NCBI RefSeq assembly: GCF_009674605.1
Contig: NZ_WKJO01000001.1
Location: forward strand, 1,612,001 to 1,676,000
Direction of reading: 5' to 3'
Origin: Haloferax litoreum
GTDB lineage: Archaea > Halobacteriota > Halobacteria > Halobacteriales > Haloferacaceae
Length of the DNA stretch: 64,000 nucleotides
The notes under the pieces are model-generated. The model searched no databases, was not told the origin of the DNA, and saw only the letters and a program-made list of their open reading frames with translations. A program made the translations under genes and the position numbers. Positions 44,950 to 54,740 of this stretch are shown here, piece after piece (the stretch's first letter is position 1; every line of letters begins with the position of its first letter).

Positions 44950-45483
44950 TCAGTACGTCGGCGAGTCTTCCCGGACACCGTCGCGTTTGTTGACCAATCG
45001 GGCGAAGACGAACAGGGCGTCCGACAGTCGATTGAGGTAGGCGACGACTTCGGTGTTGACTGGTTCCTCTGCAGCAAGTGAGACCACTCGGCGTTCCCCA
45101 CGTCGGGAGACTGCACGTGCGTGGTGAAGTTTCGCTCCCGTCTCGCTCCCGCCGGGAAGGATGAACGACGTAAGCGGGTCGAGTTCCGACTCAGCGTCGT
45201 CTATCCACGCTTCGAGGTCGTCCACGTGTTCGGCCCGTATCTGCGGGTCGTCTTCGTCTGGGTCGGGGTTCGCAAGGTCCGCTTGCACGATGTGGAGGTG
45301 GTTCTGCATCGCTTCGAGAACCTCGTCCACGTCGTCGTACCCCGTCGGCCGTACGGTTCCGATGAGTGTGTTCACCTCGTCGACCGTTCCGTACGCTTCG
45401 ATTCTGCTGCTCGTCTTCGACACGCGGGTCATATCCCGCAGGTCGGTCATTCCCTCGTCGCCGCGGCCGGTGTATATCTTCAT
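44950..45483 (-). CDS. pduO: Cob(I)alamin adenosyltransferase, PduO type
   Basis: This 177-residue enzyme transfers the adenosyl group of ATP to cob(I)alamin to make coenzyme B12. The N-terminus MKIYTGRGDEGMTDL carries the ATP-binding TGxGD signature, EAYGTVDEVNTLIG is conserved, and FILPGGSETGAKLHHARAVS with RRGERRV forms the active-site arginine/glutamate region. The start overlaps the stop of the glutaredoxin gene by 4 bases (ATGA), so the two are translationally coupled. Confidence 0.93.
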   Translation of the reverse strand: MKIYTGRGDEGMTDLRDMTRVSKTSSRIEAYGTVDEVNTLIGTVRPTGYDDVDEVLEAMQNHLHIVQADLANPDPDEDDPQIRAEHVDDLEAWIDDAESELDPLTSFILPGGSETGAKLHHARAVSRRGERRVVSLAAEEPVNTEVVAYLNRLSDALFVFARLVNKRDGVREDSPTY

Positions 45484-45722
45484 CGTGCGAGTGTGTTCTC
45501 GATGTACTGGCTGATGTTCTCACTCTCGTTCATCGTCACGCCGTGTTCCTCGTCGACGAGAACGGGGACGACGCGCTGACCGCTCACCCGTTTCACCTCG
45601 TCGCGGTCGGAGTGGAGTGGTTCGACCCACTGCGTCTCGTAGTCGATATCTGCGTCTGTGAGGGCGTCGTGAACCCGTTCACAGAACGGACATCCATCGA
45701 GCGCATACAGAACGATTCCCAT
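45480..45722 (-). CDS. Glutaredoxin-like protein
   Basis: This 80-residue thioredoxin-fold protein has active-site CPFC in YALDGCPFCERVHDAL, the cis-proline in RVVPVLVDEE, and a C-terminal helix with MNESENISQYIE. Such proteins reduce disulphides using small thiols; haloarchaea use gamma-glutamylcysteine rather than glutathione. It is upstream of and coupled to the cobalamin adenosyltransferase gene; a role in reducing corrinoid for adenosylation is possible but not shown. Confidence 0.88.
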   Translation of the reverse strand: MGIVLYALDGCPFCERVHDALTDADIDYETQWVEPLHSDRDEVKRVSGQRVVPVLVDEEHGVTMNESENISQYIENTLAR

Positions 45723-45853
45723 ACCCCGTCGTTAGGAGCGACCGAGCAAAGAGATTTGGACACCGGACGGTGGGGTGAGTGTCCGTCGGTCGGCCGACTG
45801 CGGACGGTGGTGTAGCACGATAGCTATGCTAACTCCGGTCGTATCAGCCAGTA

Positions 45854-46975
45854 ATGATGAGTGATTCACCGTCCATCGACATTGAGCGCGCCAAAGCGGC
45901 GTACCGCGACGAGATAGACGGTGCCTATCTCTACGACGTGCTGGCGGACCTCGCCGACACGCCGGAACTCCAGTCCGTCTACGACAGACTGGCGAACTCG
46001 GAACGCAGTCACGCCGAACGACTGCGAGAAATCATCGACGACGACGATTCGCTGTCGTCGACGCCGTCGTGGCGTGCACGGGTTCTCGCACGACTCGCAC
46101 GACGGTTCGGTCCCAGTGTCGTCCTGTCCACCCTCACCGAACGCGAAGTCGACGGCGCAGCAACCTATCTCGACGCTGGAGAGACGGCCATCGCGGCGGA
46201 CGAACACGGCCACGCACGCACACTTCGGGCACTCTCTGAGACGACAGAAGGCGTGCAGGGGACGACGCTCGCGATGCTGGAGGGACGTCACCGCGCGACG
46301 AGTGGAAACACGCTCCGAGCGGCGGTTCTCGGTGCCAACGACGGATTGGTCTCGAACCTCAGTCTCGTGATGGGTGTCGCCGGCGCGTCGCTCTCCCCTG
46401 AGTCGGTTCTCATCGCCGGTCTCGCTGGCCTCGTCGCCGGGTCGGGGTCGATGGCGATGGGCGAGTGGCTTTCGGTGCAGAGTTCGCGCGAACTGTACGA
46501 GCGTCAACTCTCCGTCGAGGCCGCCGAGCTCGAAGCGACACCGGAACAAGAGGCCGAAGAACTCGCGCTCATCTATCGCGCGAAGGGAATCCCGGACGCG
46601 CGGGCGACCGAACTCGCGATGCAAATCGTCTCCGACCGCGAAACCGCACTCGACACGCTCGCGCGCGAAGAACTCGCTATCGACCCGGAGGACCTCGGAG
46701 GGTCCGCGTGGGGGGCAGCAGCGAGTTCGTTCGTCCTCTTCGCTATCGGCGCTGTCATCCCGGTGATTCCGTTCTTCTTCATCTCTGGACTGACGGCCGT
46801 CGTCGTGAGTCTCGTACTGAGTGCCATCGGACTCTTCGCCATCGGTGCGGGAATCACCGTGTTGACTGGGCGAAGTCTCCTCTTCTCTGGTGGTCGGCAG
46901 GTCGGTATCGGCCTCGTTGCCGCTGCGTTGACGTACGGAATCGGGTCGCTCGTCGGGGTCGGCTTAGTTGGATAG
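45854..46975 (+). CDS. Ferritin-like plus VIT1/CCC1-type metal transporter
   Basis: This is a 373-residue protein. The first 150 residues are a rubrerythrin/ferritin-like four-helix bundle, with EIDGAYLYDVLADLAD and NSERSHAERLREI supplying glutamate and histidine ligands. The rest is the VIT family membrane domain: VLGANDGLVSNLSLVMGVAG, then GSMAMGEWLSVQSSREL, and three more helices at the C-terminus. VIT/CCC1 proteins export or sequester iron or manganese. The fusion with a ferritin-like domain is a known variant. ATG 45857 is an equally good start. Confidence 0.9.
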   Translation: MMSDSPSIDIERAKAAYRDEIDGAYLYDVLADLADTPELQSVYDRLANSERSHAERLREIIDDDDSLSSTPSWRARVLARLARRFGPSVVLSTLTEREVDGAATYLDAGETAIAADEHGHARTLRALSETTEGVQGTTLAMLEGRHRATSGNTLRAAVLGANDGLVSNLSLVMGVAGASLSPESVLIAGLAGLVAGSGSMAMGEWLSVQSSRELYERQLSVEAAELEATPEQEAEELALIYRAKGIPDARATELAMQIVSDRETALDTLAREELAIDPEDLGGSAWGAAASSFVLFAIGAVIPVIPFFFISGLTAVVVSLVLSAIGLFAIGAGITVLTGRSLLFSGGRQVGIGLVAAALTYGIGSLVGVGLVG

Positions 46976-46995
46976 AAGGACTATGTGGCACTAAT

Positions 46996-47039
46996 TTTGA
47001 CGCGTCTAAATTCAAACTTAGAGCAATACATCTATATGC
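46996..47039. promoter_or_regulatory. znuACB promoter with candidate metal-sensor site
   Basis: TTTGACGCGTCTAAA (46996-47010) is a near-palindrome centred on ACGCGT. A TCTATATGC TATA element follows at 47031-47039, about 27 bases before ATG 47065. The dyad is well placed for a zinc- or manganese-dependent repressor to block transcription of the uptake operon. Confidence 0.5.
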
Positions 47040-47064
47040 TTGCTCCAGTCTATATCAGATAGTA

Positions 47065-48150
47065 ATGACCAACGAATCTCGTTTCGAACGAGAACGAACG
47101 GTATCTCGACGGCGCGTACTCGCCGCTGGAACCGGTCTCGTGACTGCTGGCCTCGCCGGGTGTCTCGGTGGAACTGGCGGTGCTTCTGAGAGTGATTCGA
47201 ACTCGAACGCCATCGAATCTGACGACGGTCCCGTCGTCGTCGCGTCTTTCTTCAGTTTCTACGATTTCGCCCGAAAGGTTGCGAAGGACACACCGGTGAC
47301 GCTGAAGAACTTGATTCCCACGGGTCTCCACGGCCACGGGTGGGAACCCGACGCGAGTGTCACACGGGACATCATCGAGGCGGACGCCTTCGTCCACGTC
47401 GGAGAGGACTTCCAACCGTGGGCCGACCGCGCGATTCAGACGCTGAAAGACGACGACGTGGACACGCAACTCATCAACGTCCGCGAGGGCGTCGAACTCG
47501 TCGAACTCGCCGCCAGTCTCGACAGAGAAGAAGAGGGCGTGGGCCAGGGCCGAGGGAAGGACCCTCACTTTTGGCTCGACCCTCAGCGCGCGAAGACCGC
47601 TGTGGACAACATCACCGAGGGCCTCGTCGAACTCGCACCCGAGTACGAAGACACCTTCCGGGACAACGCCGCGACGTACAAGACCGAGGTTCTCGACCGA
47701 ATCGACCGCGACTACCAGCGTATCTTCGACGAAGCAGAGCGGAAGGTGGTCCAGTTGGCCGCCCACAACGCGTTCCAGTACATCGGTGTGCGCTACGGCG
47801 TCGAGATGCGCCCACTCGTCGTCAACCTCGCGGCCAGTGGCGACGTGAAACCGTCCGACATCACCGAGGCGAAGCGTGTTATCGACGAGAACGACATCAA
47901 ATACGTCGGTGCCGGTGTCTTCGAGACGCGAAAGCCAGCGAAGCAGTTGATTGCGGAGACGGACGTCGAAGCCTACTACCCGGTGACTCCCTACGCGGGC
48001 GTCCGCGAAGACTGGGTCGAGAACGACTGGGGCTACGAGGAAATCGCCTACAACATCAACATGCCGACGTTCGAAATCGTCCTCGGAAACAAGACGCCCG
48101 ACGAAGTCGGGTACGATGGGTGGAACGACGAGTGGAGGAACTTCGAGTGA
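47065..48150 (+). CDS. znuA: Zn/Mn ABC transporter substrate-binding lipoprotein
   Basis: This is a 361-residue cluster A-I binding protein. The N-terminus has a twin-arginine segment TVSRRRVLAAGTGLVTAGLA ending in a lipobox LAGC, so it should be a Tat-exported lipoprotein. Metal-ligand histidines are seen in TGLHGHGWEPDA and KDPHFWLDPQRA, and in VQLAAHNAFQYIGVRYG. These match ZnuA/TroA. Zinc and manganese carriers cannot be separated by eye. The following ATPase and permease genes overlap or abut, giving an operon znuA-znuC-znuB. Confidence 0.92.
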   Translation: MTNESRFERERTVSRRRVLAAGTGLVTAGLAGCLGGTGGASESDSNSNAIESDDGPVVVASFFSFYDFARKVAKDTPVTLKNLIPTGLHGHGWEPDASVTRDIIEADAFVHVGEDFQPWADRAIQTLKDDDVDTQLINVREGVELVELAASLDREEEGVGQGRGKDPHFWLDPQRAKTAVDNITEGLVELAPEYEDTFRDNAATYKTEVLDRIDRDYQRIFDEAERKVVQLAAHNAFQYIGVRYGVEMRPLVVNLAASGDVKPSDITEAKRVIDENDIKYVGAGVFETRKPAKQLIAETDVEAYYPVTPYAGVREDWVENDWGYEEIAYNINMPTFEIVLGNKTPDEVGYDGWNDEWRNFE

Positions 48151-48155
48151 GCACG

Positions 48156-48938
48156 ATGACCGCTTCCGACCGGGCGTCTGAAGGTCGGTCTGCGTCGCAG
48201 TCCGAAGAAGCAATCGTCGAACTCTCGAACGTCGAGTTCGGCTACACCGCGAGCCCTGTCGTCGAAGACATCTCACTCCGCATCGACCCCGGCGAGTACG
48301 TCGCTGTCGTCGGCCCGAACGGGTCTGGGAAGTCGACGCTGATGAAACTCATGTTGGGCCTGCTCCGCCCCGACGATGGCACCGCGACCCTGTTCGGCGA
48401 ACCGTCACACGTCTTCGACGACGGTGCCCGAATCGGCTACGTCGCTCAGCATGCGAGTGCCTCGAAGGAGATGCCCATCACGGTGCGCGAAGTCGTGCGC
48501 ATGGGTCGGTTCCCACACGTCGGGTTCGGACGTCTCTCTGCCGAAGACGACCGAATCGTCGACGACGCTCTCGAAACAGTCGGCATGACGGCCTTCGCAA
48601 ACCGGCGCGTGACGAAACTCTCCGGTGGCCAGCGACAACGAGCGTTCATTGCACGGGCACTCGCGAGTGAAGCAGACCTGCTCGTGCTGGACGAACCGAC
48701 CGTTGGGGTGGACGCGGAATCGGTCGACGCCTTCTACGAACTGCTCGAATCGCTCAACGAGTCGGGTATCACCATCCTACTCATCGAACACGACCTGAGC
48801 GCAGTCACCGAACACGCAGACCGAGTCGTCTGTCTCAACCGTGAGATATACTTCGACGGCCCGACCGAGGAGTTCGTCGAGAGCGACGCACTCGCTCGCG
48901 CGTTCGGGACGGCAGCGACGTTCTTGGGAGGGAACTGA
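48156..48938 (+). CDS. znuC: Zn/Mn ABC transporter ATP-binding protein
   Basis: This 260-residue ABC ATPase has Walker A GPNGSGKSTLMKLML, Q-loop YVAQHASASKEMPITV, signature LSGGQRQRAFIARA, Walker B LLVLDEPTVGVD and switch histidine LIEHD. A GTG at 48147 overlapping the znuA stop (GTGA) would add three residues and is an equally plausible start. The stop overlaps the znuB ATG. It supplies energy for import of the metal bound by the upstream lipoprotein. Confidence 0.93.
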   Translation: MTASDRASEGRSASQSEEAIVELSNVEFGYTASPVVEDISLRIDPGEYVAVVGPNGSGKSTLMKLMLGLLRPDDGTATLFGEPSHVFDDGARIGYVAQHASASKEMPITVREVVRMGRFPHVGFGRLSAEDDRIVDDALETVGMTAFANRRVTKLSGGQRQRAFIARALASEADLLVLDEPTVGVDAESVDAFYELLESLNESGITILLIEHDLSAVTEHADRVVCLNREIYFDGPTEEFVESDALARAFGTAATFLGGN

Positions 48939-49948
48939 TGACCGCGGCCCTCCTCGTTCCGCTGCAAACAGGCCTCCTGGACACGCTCCTCGCGCCGATG
49001 TACGGCATCCTCGAGTTCTGGTACTGGCTGTTGACCCAACTGTACTACCTGACTGGCCTCGAACTCATCAGCCCGCAGTACAAGTTCATGCACCGCGCCA
49101 TCCTCGTCGGCCTCTGTATCGGCGTCATGGCCCCCCTCATCGGGACGTTCCTCGTCCACCGACAACTCGCGCTCATCGGGGACGCCCTCGCACACACGGC
49201 ATTCGCCGGTGTCGCCGTCGGATTGTTCCTCAACGGCGTCCTCAGCCTCGGCGTCTCACCGTACCTGACCGCCGTCGTCGTTGCAGTCATCGCCGCACTC
49301 CTCATCGAACTCATCTCCGAGGCGACGGACGCCTACAACGACGTGTCGATGGCTATCGTCCTCTCGACGGGGTTCGCACTCGGGACGGTACTCATCAGCC
49401 TCAACGCCGGTGGTCTCGCGGTCGGTATCAACCAGTACCTCTTCGGTAACCTCTCGACTGTCTCGGCGGAGAACGCAGCGATTCTCCTCGTACTCTTCGC
49501 TGTTATCGTCGGTACCGTCGCACTCACGCGCAACCAACTCCTCTACGTCACCTTCGACGAGACGGCGGCGGCAGTCTCCGGTCTCTCAGTCACGTGGTAC
49601 AACCGCGTGATGGTCATGCTGACCGCACTCGTCGTCGTCGGTGCGATGCAGATTATGGGCGTCATCCTCGTCGCCGCGATGCTCGTCGTGCCCGTCGCCG
49701 GCGCGGCGCAGGTGTCGCGGAGTTTCTCCGAGTCGCTCCTCGTCTCCGTCGTGCTCGCCGAACTCGCCGTCCTCATCGGAATCGGCGTGTCCTACTACGG
49801 TGAGGCGACGGCGGGCGGCGTCATCGTCCTCGTCGCAGTCGGTATCTACGTCGTCTCTGTCGCTATCGGAAAACTGCAAGCGCGGGTCCGCGAGGACACG
49901 GCACCAGAACTCGGGAGTATCGACGCCGGTGACGCCGGCGACGCGTAG
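48938..49948 (+). CDS. znuB: Zn/Mn ABC transporter permease
   Basis: This 336-residue membrane protein of the ABC-3 family has about eight helices. Family segments include FLVHRQLALIGDALAHTAFA and GVAVGLFL, and a late MQIMGVILVAAMLVVPVAGA. The first 50 residues (LLAPMYGILEFWYWLL) are an extra N-terminal hairpin relative to short ZnuB proteins. It starts inside the znuC stop codon, ends the operon and converges on the signalling gene pair. Confidence 0.92.
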   Translation: MTAALLVPLQTGLLDTLLAPMYGILEFWYWLLTQLYYLTGLELISPQYKFMHRAILVGLCIGVMAPLIGTFLVHRQLALIGDALAHTAFAGVAVGLFLNGVLSLGVSPYLTAVVVAVIAALLIELISEATDAYNDVSMAIVLSTGFALGTVLISLNAGGLAVGINQYLFGNLSTVSAENAAILLVLFAVIVGTVALTRNQLLYVTFDETAAAVSGLSVTWYNRVMVMLTALVVVGAMQIMGVILVAAMLVVPVAGAAQVSRSFSESLLVSVVLAELAVLIGIGVSYYGEATAGGVIVLVAVGIYVVSVAIGKLQARVREDTAPELGSIDAGDAGDA

Positions 49949-49955
49949 CCGTTCG

Positions 49956-50609
49956 TTAGAGCGAGACGGTGACCGTCTCGTCGACTCCAGAGAGGCCCGA
50001 GGTGGTGAGCGTCGCCTCGCGCCGTCCGGTCTTTTCGACTTCGATGCACGCTTTGAACGACGTCTTCATTCCGGCGACGACGCTGTTCACGCTCGCGCCG
50101 ATGTCGCTACTCGTGTCGAGGGCGCAGATACCGATTCCGTCGCCGCGTCGGAGTTCCGACAGGAAGTTCGAGTTCAGCAGTCGGTAGACCGAGCGCACGT
50201 CGTCGGCCTCCGCGCAGATGGTCGAACAGAGGTAGATTCCCGCCCGGAATCGAGGTGTCTGTTGCTGTGACTCCGAGAGGTGCATCGAGAGGTTCATCCC
50301 GAGTTTCGTGAGGTCTCCGAGGTCGTCTATCGCGTCGATGTCGGTCCCACTGGCGCCGGTTCCGGTCAACACGGAGGACCGAGACCCGGCCCCGCGGACG
50401 GCCCGGTTGAGGGCGCGTTGGACGCCTCGCCCACTCTCGTTCGTCGCGACCACGACGCTTCGTTCGTCCTCTTCTGCGGCGACGAGTCGGTAGAAGACGG
50501 ACTGGAGTGCGTCCGAGTCGTCGCCGACGAGCAGGATGCTCGTCCCACTATCTATCGCGTCGAGTCCCATCGAGTCGGCGGTGAACGACGCCGAAGACCC
50601 GAGACTCAT
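49956..50609 (-). CDS. RecA-like-fold HTR-type protein (DUF7504-like)
   Basis: This is a 217-residue protein. ILLVGDDSDALQSVFYRLVA takes the position of a degenerate P-loop strand, followed by alternating strands and helices (SVVVATNESGRG, FRAGIYLCSTICAEADDVRS). Walker A is not intact. I relate it to the haloarchaeal family of RecA-fold proteins found beside sensory genes. It overlaps the upstream GAF gene by 4 bases, so it is probably its signalling partner. No biochemical role is known to me. Confidence 0.75.
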   Translation of the reverse strand: MSLGSSASFTADSMGLDAIDSGTSILLVGDDSDALQSVFYRLVAAEEDERSVVVATNESGRGVQRALNRAVRGAGSRSSVLTGTGASGTDIDAIDDLGDLTKLGMNLSMHLSESQQQTPRFRAGIYLCSTICAEADDVRSVYRLLNSNFLSELRRGDGIGICALDTSSDIGASVNSVVAGMKTSFKACIEVEKTGRREATLTTSGLSGVDETVTVSL

Positions 50610-51499
50610 TGGACTACCTCCACGGTTCGCGTTCTACGCGCACCCTGTCTGAGTTCGAGAATCTCCATCGCCGTCTCGGCGAACTGCTGGAGTTCGTGTC
50701 GCTCTTCGGCGTCGTACGTCCGCACTTCGTGGTCGATGAGGCACACTTGTCCGATGACGTGGCCGTCGCTGGTCGTCATGTTCGCGCCCGCGTACGAGCG
50801 GATGCCGAGGTTCGCGAGGTGAGGGTTCTCGCTAAACCGCTTGTCTTCTCTGAGGTCTTCGACGACCATCACGTCCTCCTGTAACATGCTGTGGGTGCAG
50901 ATGGTCTCTTCGCGCGTGAGTCGGTCCCAGTCGCCGCCGTGACACGAGAGGATGTTCTCTTCGTCCGCTTCGACCAGACCGATGAACGCGATGGCCGTGT
51001 CGAAGTGACTCGCGATCAAATCTGTGAGTCGGTCGAAACTCTCCTCGATAGGGAGTTCGTCGATATCGTACTGTGCGAGTGCGTCCAGTCGTTCCTGCTC
51101 GTCGTCCGGTTTCAAGAAACTGACCTGCGCGCTGTGGTTGATGACGTCGTCGACGACGAACGTCAATCGGTCGTACGCGTCGGGTAAGTCTCGGTTGACG
51201 TACTCTAAGAGCACCTCCTCGAAGGATGCCGTGTCGATTTCTCCCGGTGACACGTCGGTGAACAGCACACACGGTGTCTGCGGTGCGGTCTGTCTGATTG
51301 CCTGAGCGATTTCGAGACCACTCCCACCGTCGAGTTCGTATCCCGTGACGACACAGACGACGGCCCGTTCGTCCAGTATCGTTCGGGCATCTTCGACAGA
51401 CGTGGCTTCGACTGCCTCGAACGTCTCTTCGGCATCTATGGCGGCCGACACCTCGTCAATTCGACCCGCTGTATCGACGCACAAAATTGTCCGACTCAT
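50606..51499 (-). CDS. Receiver-like plus GAF-domain signalling protein
   Basis: This is a 297-residue protein. Residues 1-125 resemble a response-regulator receiver (TILCVDTAGRIDEVSAAIDA, VVCVVTGYELDGGSGLEIAQ), but the usual phospho-aspartate position after the third strand reads TGYELDGG, so phosphorylation is uncertain. Residues 150-290 form a GAF domain (FDTAIAFIGLVEADEENILS, SYAGANMTTSDGHVIGQVCL). No histidine kinase core is present. It probably senses a small ligand, light or redox state and passes the signal to its coupled neighbour. Confidence 0.82.
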   Translation of the reverse strand: MSRTILCVDTAGRIDEVSAAIDAEETFEAVEATSVEDARTILDERAVVCVVTGYELDGGSGLEIAQAIRQTAPQTPCVLFTDVSPGEIDTASFEEVLLEYVNRDLPDAYDRLTFVVDDVINHSAQVSFLKPDDEQERLDALAQYDIDELPIEESFDRLTDLIASHFDTAIAFIGLVEADEENILSCHGGDWDRLTREETICTHSMLQEDVMVVEDLREDKRFSENPHLANLGIRSYAGANMTTSDGHVIGQVCLIDHEVRTYDAEERHELQQFAETAMEILELRQGARRTRTVEVVQ

Positions 51500-51780
51500 T
51501 GTTCACTCGAAAATTAGTGAATGTGTGTAAAGTTCTATGTGCCAAATTATCGCCCTCGATATTCAGGTCATTTAAGTGGTACACTGGCCGGTTTACCGTC
51601 GAATTCTGTCGGACCTCTCGACTCACCGACGACAGCGACCCTGAGCACTCTTTTTCTCCGAACCACCCGATTTTGTATCGCGCTATGTAGTTTATGGCGT
51701 CAGAATACGTGCCCTTTGGCTGCACACGGGACCGACCACGAACCAATATCTTCAACAACGACCACGACGGATTCGCTCTC

Positions 51781-51957
51781 ATGAGCGACCTCGAAATCGA
51801 ACGCGACTGCCCGGTCTGTGGCAACGACACGTTCTACCTCGCCGCCAGCATGCAGGTCCACCTCGGAAAGAAGACCAAGTGGCACTGTACGAACTGCGAC
51901 TACGGCTACATCCACATCACGGACGACGTGGAGACCTACGCGAAAGCCGAAGCGTAA
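51781..51957 (+). CDS. 58-residue zinc-ribbon protein
   Basis: This small protein has two knuckles, CPVCGNDTFYLA and WHCTNCDYGYIH, plus a short acidic tail. It belongs to the haloarchaeal small zinc-finger proteins. The frame is open upstream to 51694, but ATG 51781 gives the compact family-like product. It converges with the glycine-cleavage operon, 17 bases between stops. Confidence 0.85.
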   Translation: MSDLEIERDCPVCGNDTFYLAASMQVHLGKKTKWHCTNCDYGYIHITDDVETYAKAEA

Positions 51958-51974
51958 GAAAAAATCGAGTTTCG

Positions 51975-53396
51975 TTATTCTTCGTCGCCGAGCGACTGCC
52001 AGGAGAGTCGCGGGTTGCGTGCCGCAGACACCTGGTCGATGCGTCGGGCACTCGTCTTCGAGGGCGCTGTCTCCAGTGCCTCGTCCGAGTCGGCGTACGC
52101 GGCGTTGAACGCGTGTGCCAGGTCGTCGAGCGACGCCTTGTCCTCGACTTCCGTGGGTTCCGTGAGCATCGCCTCGGGGACGAGTTCGGGCCACTTCGTC
52201 GTCGGCGGGTGGACGCCGTAGTCGAGCATCCGCTTTGCCACGTCTGCGGCGTCGCGGTCACCCGACGTGGCCGCGAACTCGTGGTGGAACGGTCCGTACG
52301 GCACGTCGAGGTCGATTTGCGAGGCGAGGTAATTCGCGTTCAACACAGCCTTCGCGCTGGCGTCTGCGAGGCCTTCGTCGCCGAGACGGGCGATGTAGGC
52401 GTACGCCTTCACGAGCACCAACCAGTTGCCGGCGAACCCGTGGACTTTCCCGATGGACGACTCGGGTTCGTACTGTTCGTACCCTGCTGCCGTCTCGCGG
52501 ACCATCGGACTCGGGAGATACTCGGCGAGTTCTTCGACGACACCGACCGGGCCAGCACCCGGTCCACCGCCGCCGTGGGGCGTCGCGAACGTCTTGTGGA
52601 CGTTGTAGTGCATGATGTCGAAGCCCATGTCGCCGGGGCGAGCACGGCCGAGGAGTGCGTTGAAGTTCGCACCGTCGTAGTAGAGCAGTCCGCCTGCCTC
52701 GTGGACCATGTCCGCGATTTCGACGATGTCGCGCTCGAACAACCCGAGCGTATTCGGGTTCGTGAGCATGAGCGCGGCCGTCTCCTCGGAGATGGCGGCG
52801 TCGAGCGCTTCGATGTCGACGCGGCCATCCTCGTCAGAGGGGAGTTCGACCACGTCGTACCCCGCCATCGCGGCGGACGCGAAGTTCGTCCCGTGGGCGG
52901 ACGCCGGAATGATAATCTCCGAGCGGTCGTCGTCGCGGGCCTCGTGGTACGCTTTCGCGATGAGGATGCCGGTGAATTCACCTGCGGCACCGGCCGGCGG
53001 TTGGAGCGTCACGGCGTCCATGCCGCCGATGTCGGCGAGGTGCTCCTGGAGTCCGTGGAGGAGGCCGAGCGTCCCTTGGACCGTTCGGTCAGACCGGTCG
53101 GGGTGAACCGCCGCGCGGGCGTCGCCAGCGACGTCCTCGGTGAACGACGGATTGTACTTCATCGTACACGACCCCAGTGGGTACGGTCCCAGTTCGACGC
53201 TGTAGTTCATCTGCGACAGGCGGGTGTAGTGCCGCGCCAGTTGGGGTTCCGAGAGTCCCGGCAGCGTGAGTTCGTCGCGAGTCAGGTCGTCGGGGAGGAC
53301 GCCGTCGGCGTCGACTTCGACGGTGGTGCTGTCCTTTTCGGACAGGAGCGGTTCGTACACGTCGTCACGGCTGAATCGGGCTTGGTCGAAGTTCAT
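51975..53396 (-). CDS. gcvPB: Glycine dehydrogenase (decarboxylating) subunit 2
   Basis: This 473-residue PLP-dependent P-protein subunit decarboxylates glycine and passes the aminomethyl group to the H-protein lipoyl arm. The PLP lysine lies in MHYNVHKTFATPHGGGGPG. Other conserved segments are LYYDGANFNALLG and GSCTMKYNP. It is split from subunit 1, as in archaea and many bacteria; its start overlaps the gcvPA stop by one base. It is the last gene of the operon gcvT-gcvH-gcvPA-gcvPB. Confidence 0.95.
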   Translation of the reverse strand: MNFDQARFSRDDVYEPLLSEKDSTTVEVDADGVLPDDLTRDELTLPGLSEPQLARHYTRLSQMNYSVELGPYPLGSCTMKYNPSFTEDVAGDARAAVHPDRSDRTVQGTLGLLHGLQEHLADIGGMDAVTLQPPAGAAGEFTGILIAKAYHEARDDDRSEIIIPASAHGTNFASAAMAGYDVVELPSDEDGRVDIEALDAAISEETAALMLTNPNTLGLFERDIVEIADMVHEAGGLLYYDGANFNALLGRARPGDMGFDIMHYNVHKTFATPHGGGGPGAGPVGVVEELAEYLPSPMVRETAAGYEQYEPESSIGKVHGFAGNWLVLVKAYAYIARLGDEGLADASAKAVLNANYLASQIDLDVPYGPFHHEFAATSGDRDAADVAKRMLDYGVHPPTTKWPELVPEAMLTEPTEVEDKASLDDLAHAFNAAYADSDEALETAPSKTSARRIDQVSAARNPRLSWQSLGDEE

Positions 53397-54739
53397 CAGG
53401 CTACCTCCTCGAAGGCCGCGACGAATTCGTCTGCGGCGTCGGCGTTCGCCTCGGTGATACAGACCTGGATGTGGTGGTCGTCGAGTGCGTGGACCGCGAA
53501 CCCGCGACCCGCGAGGTCGTTCGTAATCGCCGGTGCGGGTTGGTCGGTGTAGACGACGAACTCGCGGAAGTGGTGCCGGTCGTGGACCGGAGCCTTCACG
53601 CCCGAGAGGTCGTCGAGACGCTCGGCGAGGTCACGGGCCTCGGTGACAGCGTCTTTCGCAACGCCGACGAGGCGGTCCGGGCCGAGCCACGCGATGTGCA
53701 TGGCAGTTCGGAGCGCCACCCACGCCTGATTCGTACAGATGTTCGACGTGGCTCGCTCTTTGCGGATGTGCTGTTCGCGGGTCTGGAGCGTCAGCGTGAA
53801 CGCTCGCATGTCTTCGGAGTCCTCGGAGACGCCGACGAGGCGGCCCGGAACCTGTCGAAGGTACTCTTCACGAGTCGCGAAGATACCGAGGCCCATGCCG
53901 TAGGCCGACCCGATACCGAGTGCACCTGCTTCGCCGACGACGACGTCGGCACCGACGCTCGCGGGTTCTTGCAGGAGTGAGAGGGCGACGACGTCGCTTC
54001 CGAGACAGAACAGTGCGTCGTTCTCGTGGGCGATGTCGCCGATGTCGGCGAGTCGTTCTTCGATGACGCCGCGGACGGTCGGACTCTCGGCGTAGACCAT
54101 CACCGTCTCGTCGTCCACGAGGTCAGAGAGGGCGTCGACGTCGACAGCGCCGTCGTCCATCGGGTACTCGCCGATTTCCATGTCTGCGCCGTCGAGGTAG
54201 TTTTCGAGGACACCCAGACGGCCTTCGTGCAGGTGCTCGGGGACGAGCACGCGGTGGCCGCTCGCACCGCGTCGGAGGCGGTTCGCGAGGAGTGCGGCCT
54301 CGGCGAGGGCCGTCGCGGCGTCGTACATCGAGCAGTTCGCCACCGGAAGGCCGGTCAGTTCGACCAGCATCGACTGGTACTCGAAGAGAACTTGCAGGAA
54401 GCCCTGCGCAATCTCCGGTTGGTACTGTGTGTAGGACGTGAGGAACTCAGAGCGGCGCGAGAGGTCGTCCACGAGTGCCGGCACGTAGTGGGCGTGGTGG
54501 CCCCGGCCGAGGAACTCGGTCAACTCCTCGTTGCGGGCGAAGAGGTCCGCGAGCGACTGTCTGAGTTCTCGTTCGTCGGTCGAATCGATACCGAACTCGT
54601 CGTCGAAGCGCACGTCGGCCGGGATGTCGAAGAGGTCTTCGACGGAGTCGACACCGATGGCGTCGAGCATCGCGGCCTCGTCAGCGTCTGTGTGAGGGGC
54701 GTACGGGCTTCCGACCCGTCGTCCGTTTCCAGCCGTCAT
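53396..54739 (-). CDS. gcvPA: Glycine dehydrogenase (decarboxylating) subunit 1
   Basis: This 447-residue partner subunit of the P-protein has the PLP-enzyme fold. Typical GcvPA segments are [37 protein letters not shown] and [20 protein letters not shown]. It lacks the PLP lysine, which subunit 2 supplies. The open frame runs further upstream through gcvH in another frame, but ATG 54739 ([20 protein letters not shown]) is the proper start, one base after the gcvH stop. Confidence 0.93.
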   Translation of the reverse strand: MTAGNGRRVGSPYAPHTDADEAAMLDAIGVDSVEDLFDIPADVRFDDEFGIDSTDERELRQSLADLFARNEELTEFLGRGHHAHYVPALVDDLSRRSEFLTSYTQYQPEIAQGFLQVLFEYQSMLVELTGLPVANCSMYDAATALAEAALLANRLRRGASGHRVLVPEHLHEGRLGVLENYLDGADMEIGEYPMDDGAVDVDALSDLVDDETVMVYAESPTVRGVIEERLADIGDIAHENDALFCLGSDVVALSLLQEPASVGADVVVGEAGALGIGSAYGMGLGIFATREEYLRQVPGRLVGVSEDSEDMRAFTLTLQTREQHIRKERATSNICTNQAWVALRTAMHIAWLGPDRLVGVAKDAVTEARDLAERLDDLSGVKAPVHDRHHFREFVVYTDQPAPAITNDLAGRGFAVHALDDHHIQVCITEANADAADEFVAAFEEVA

Positions 54740-54740
54740 C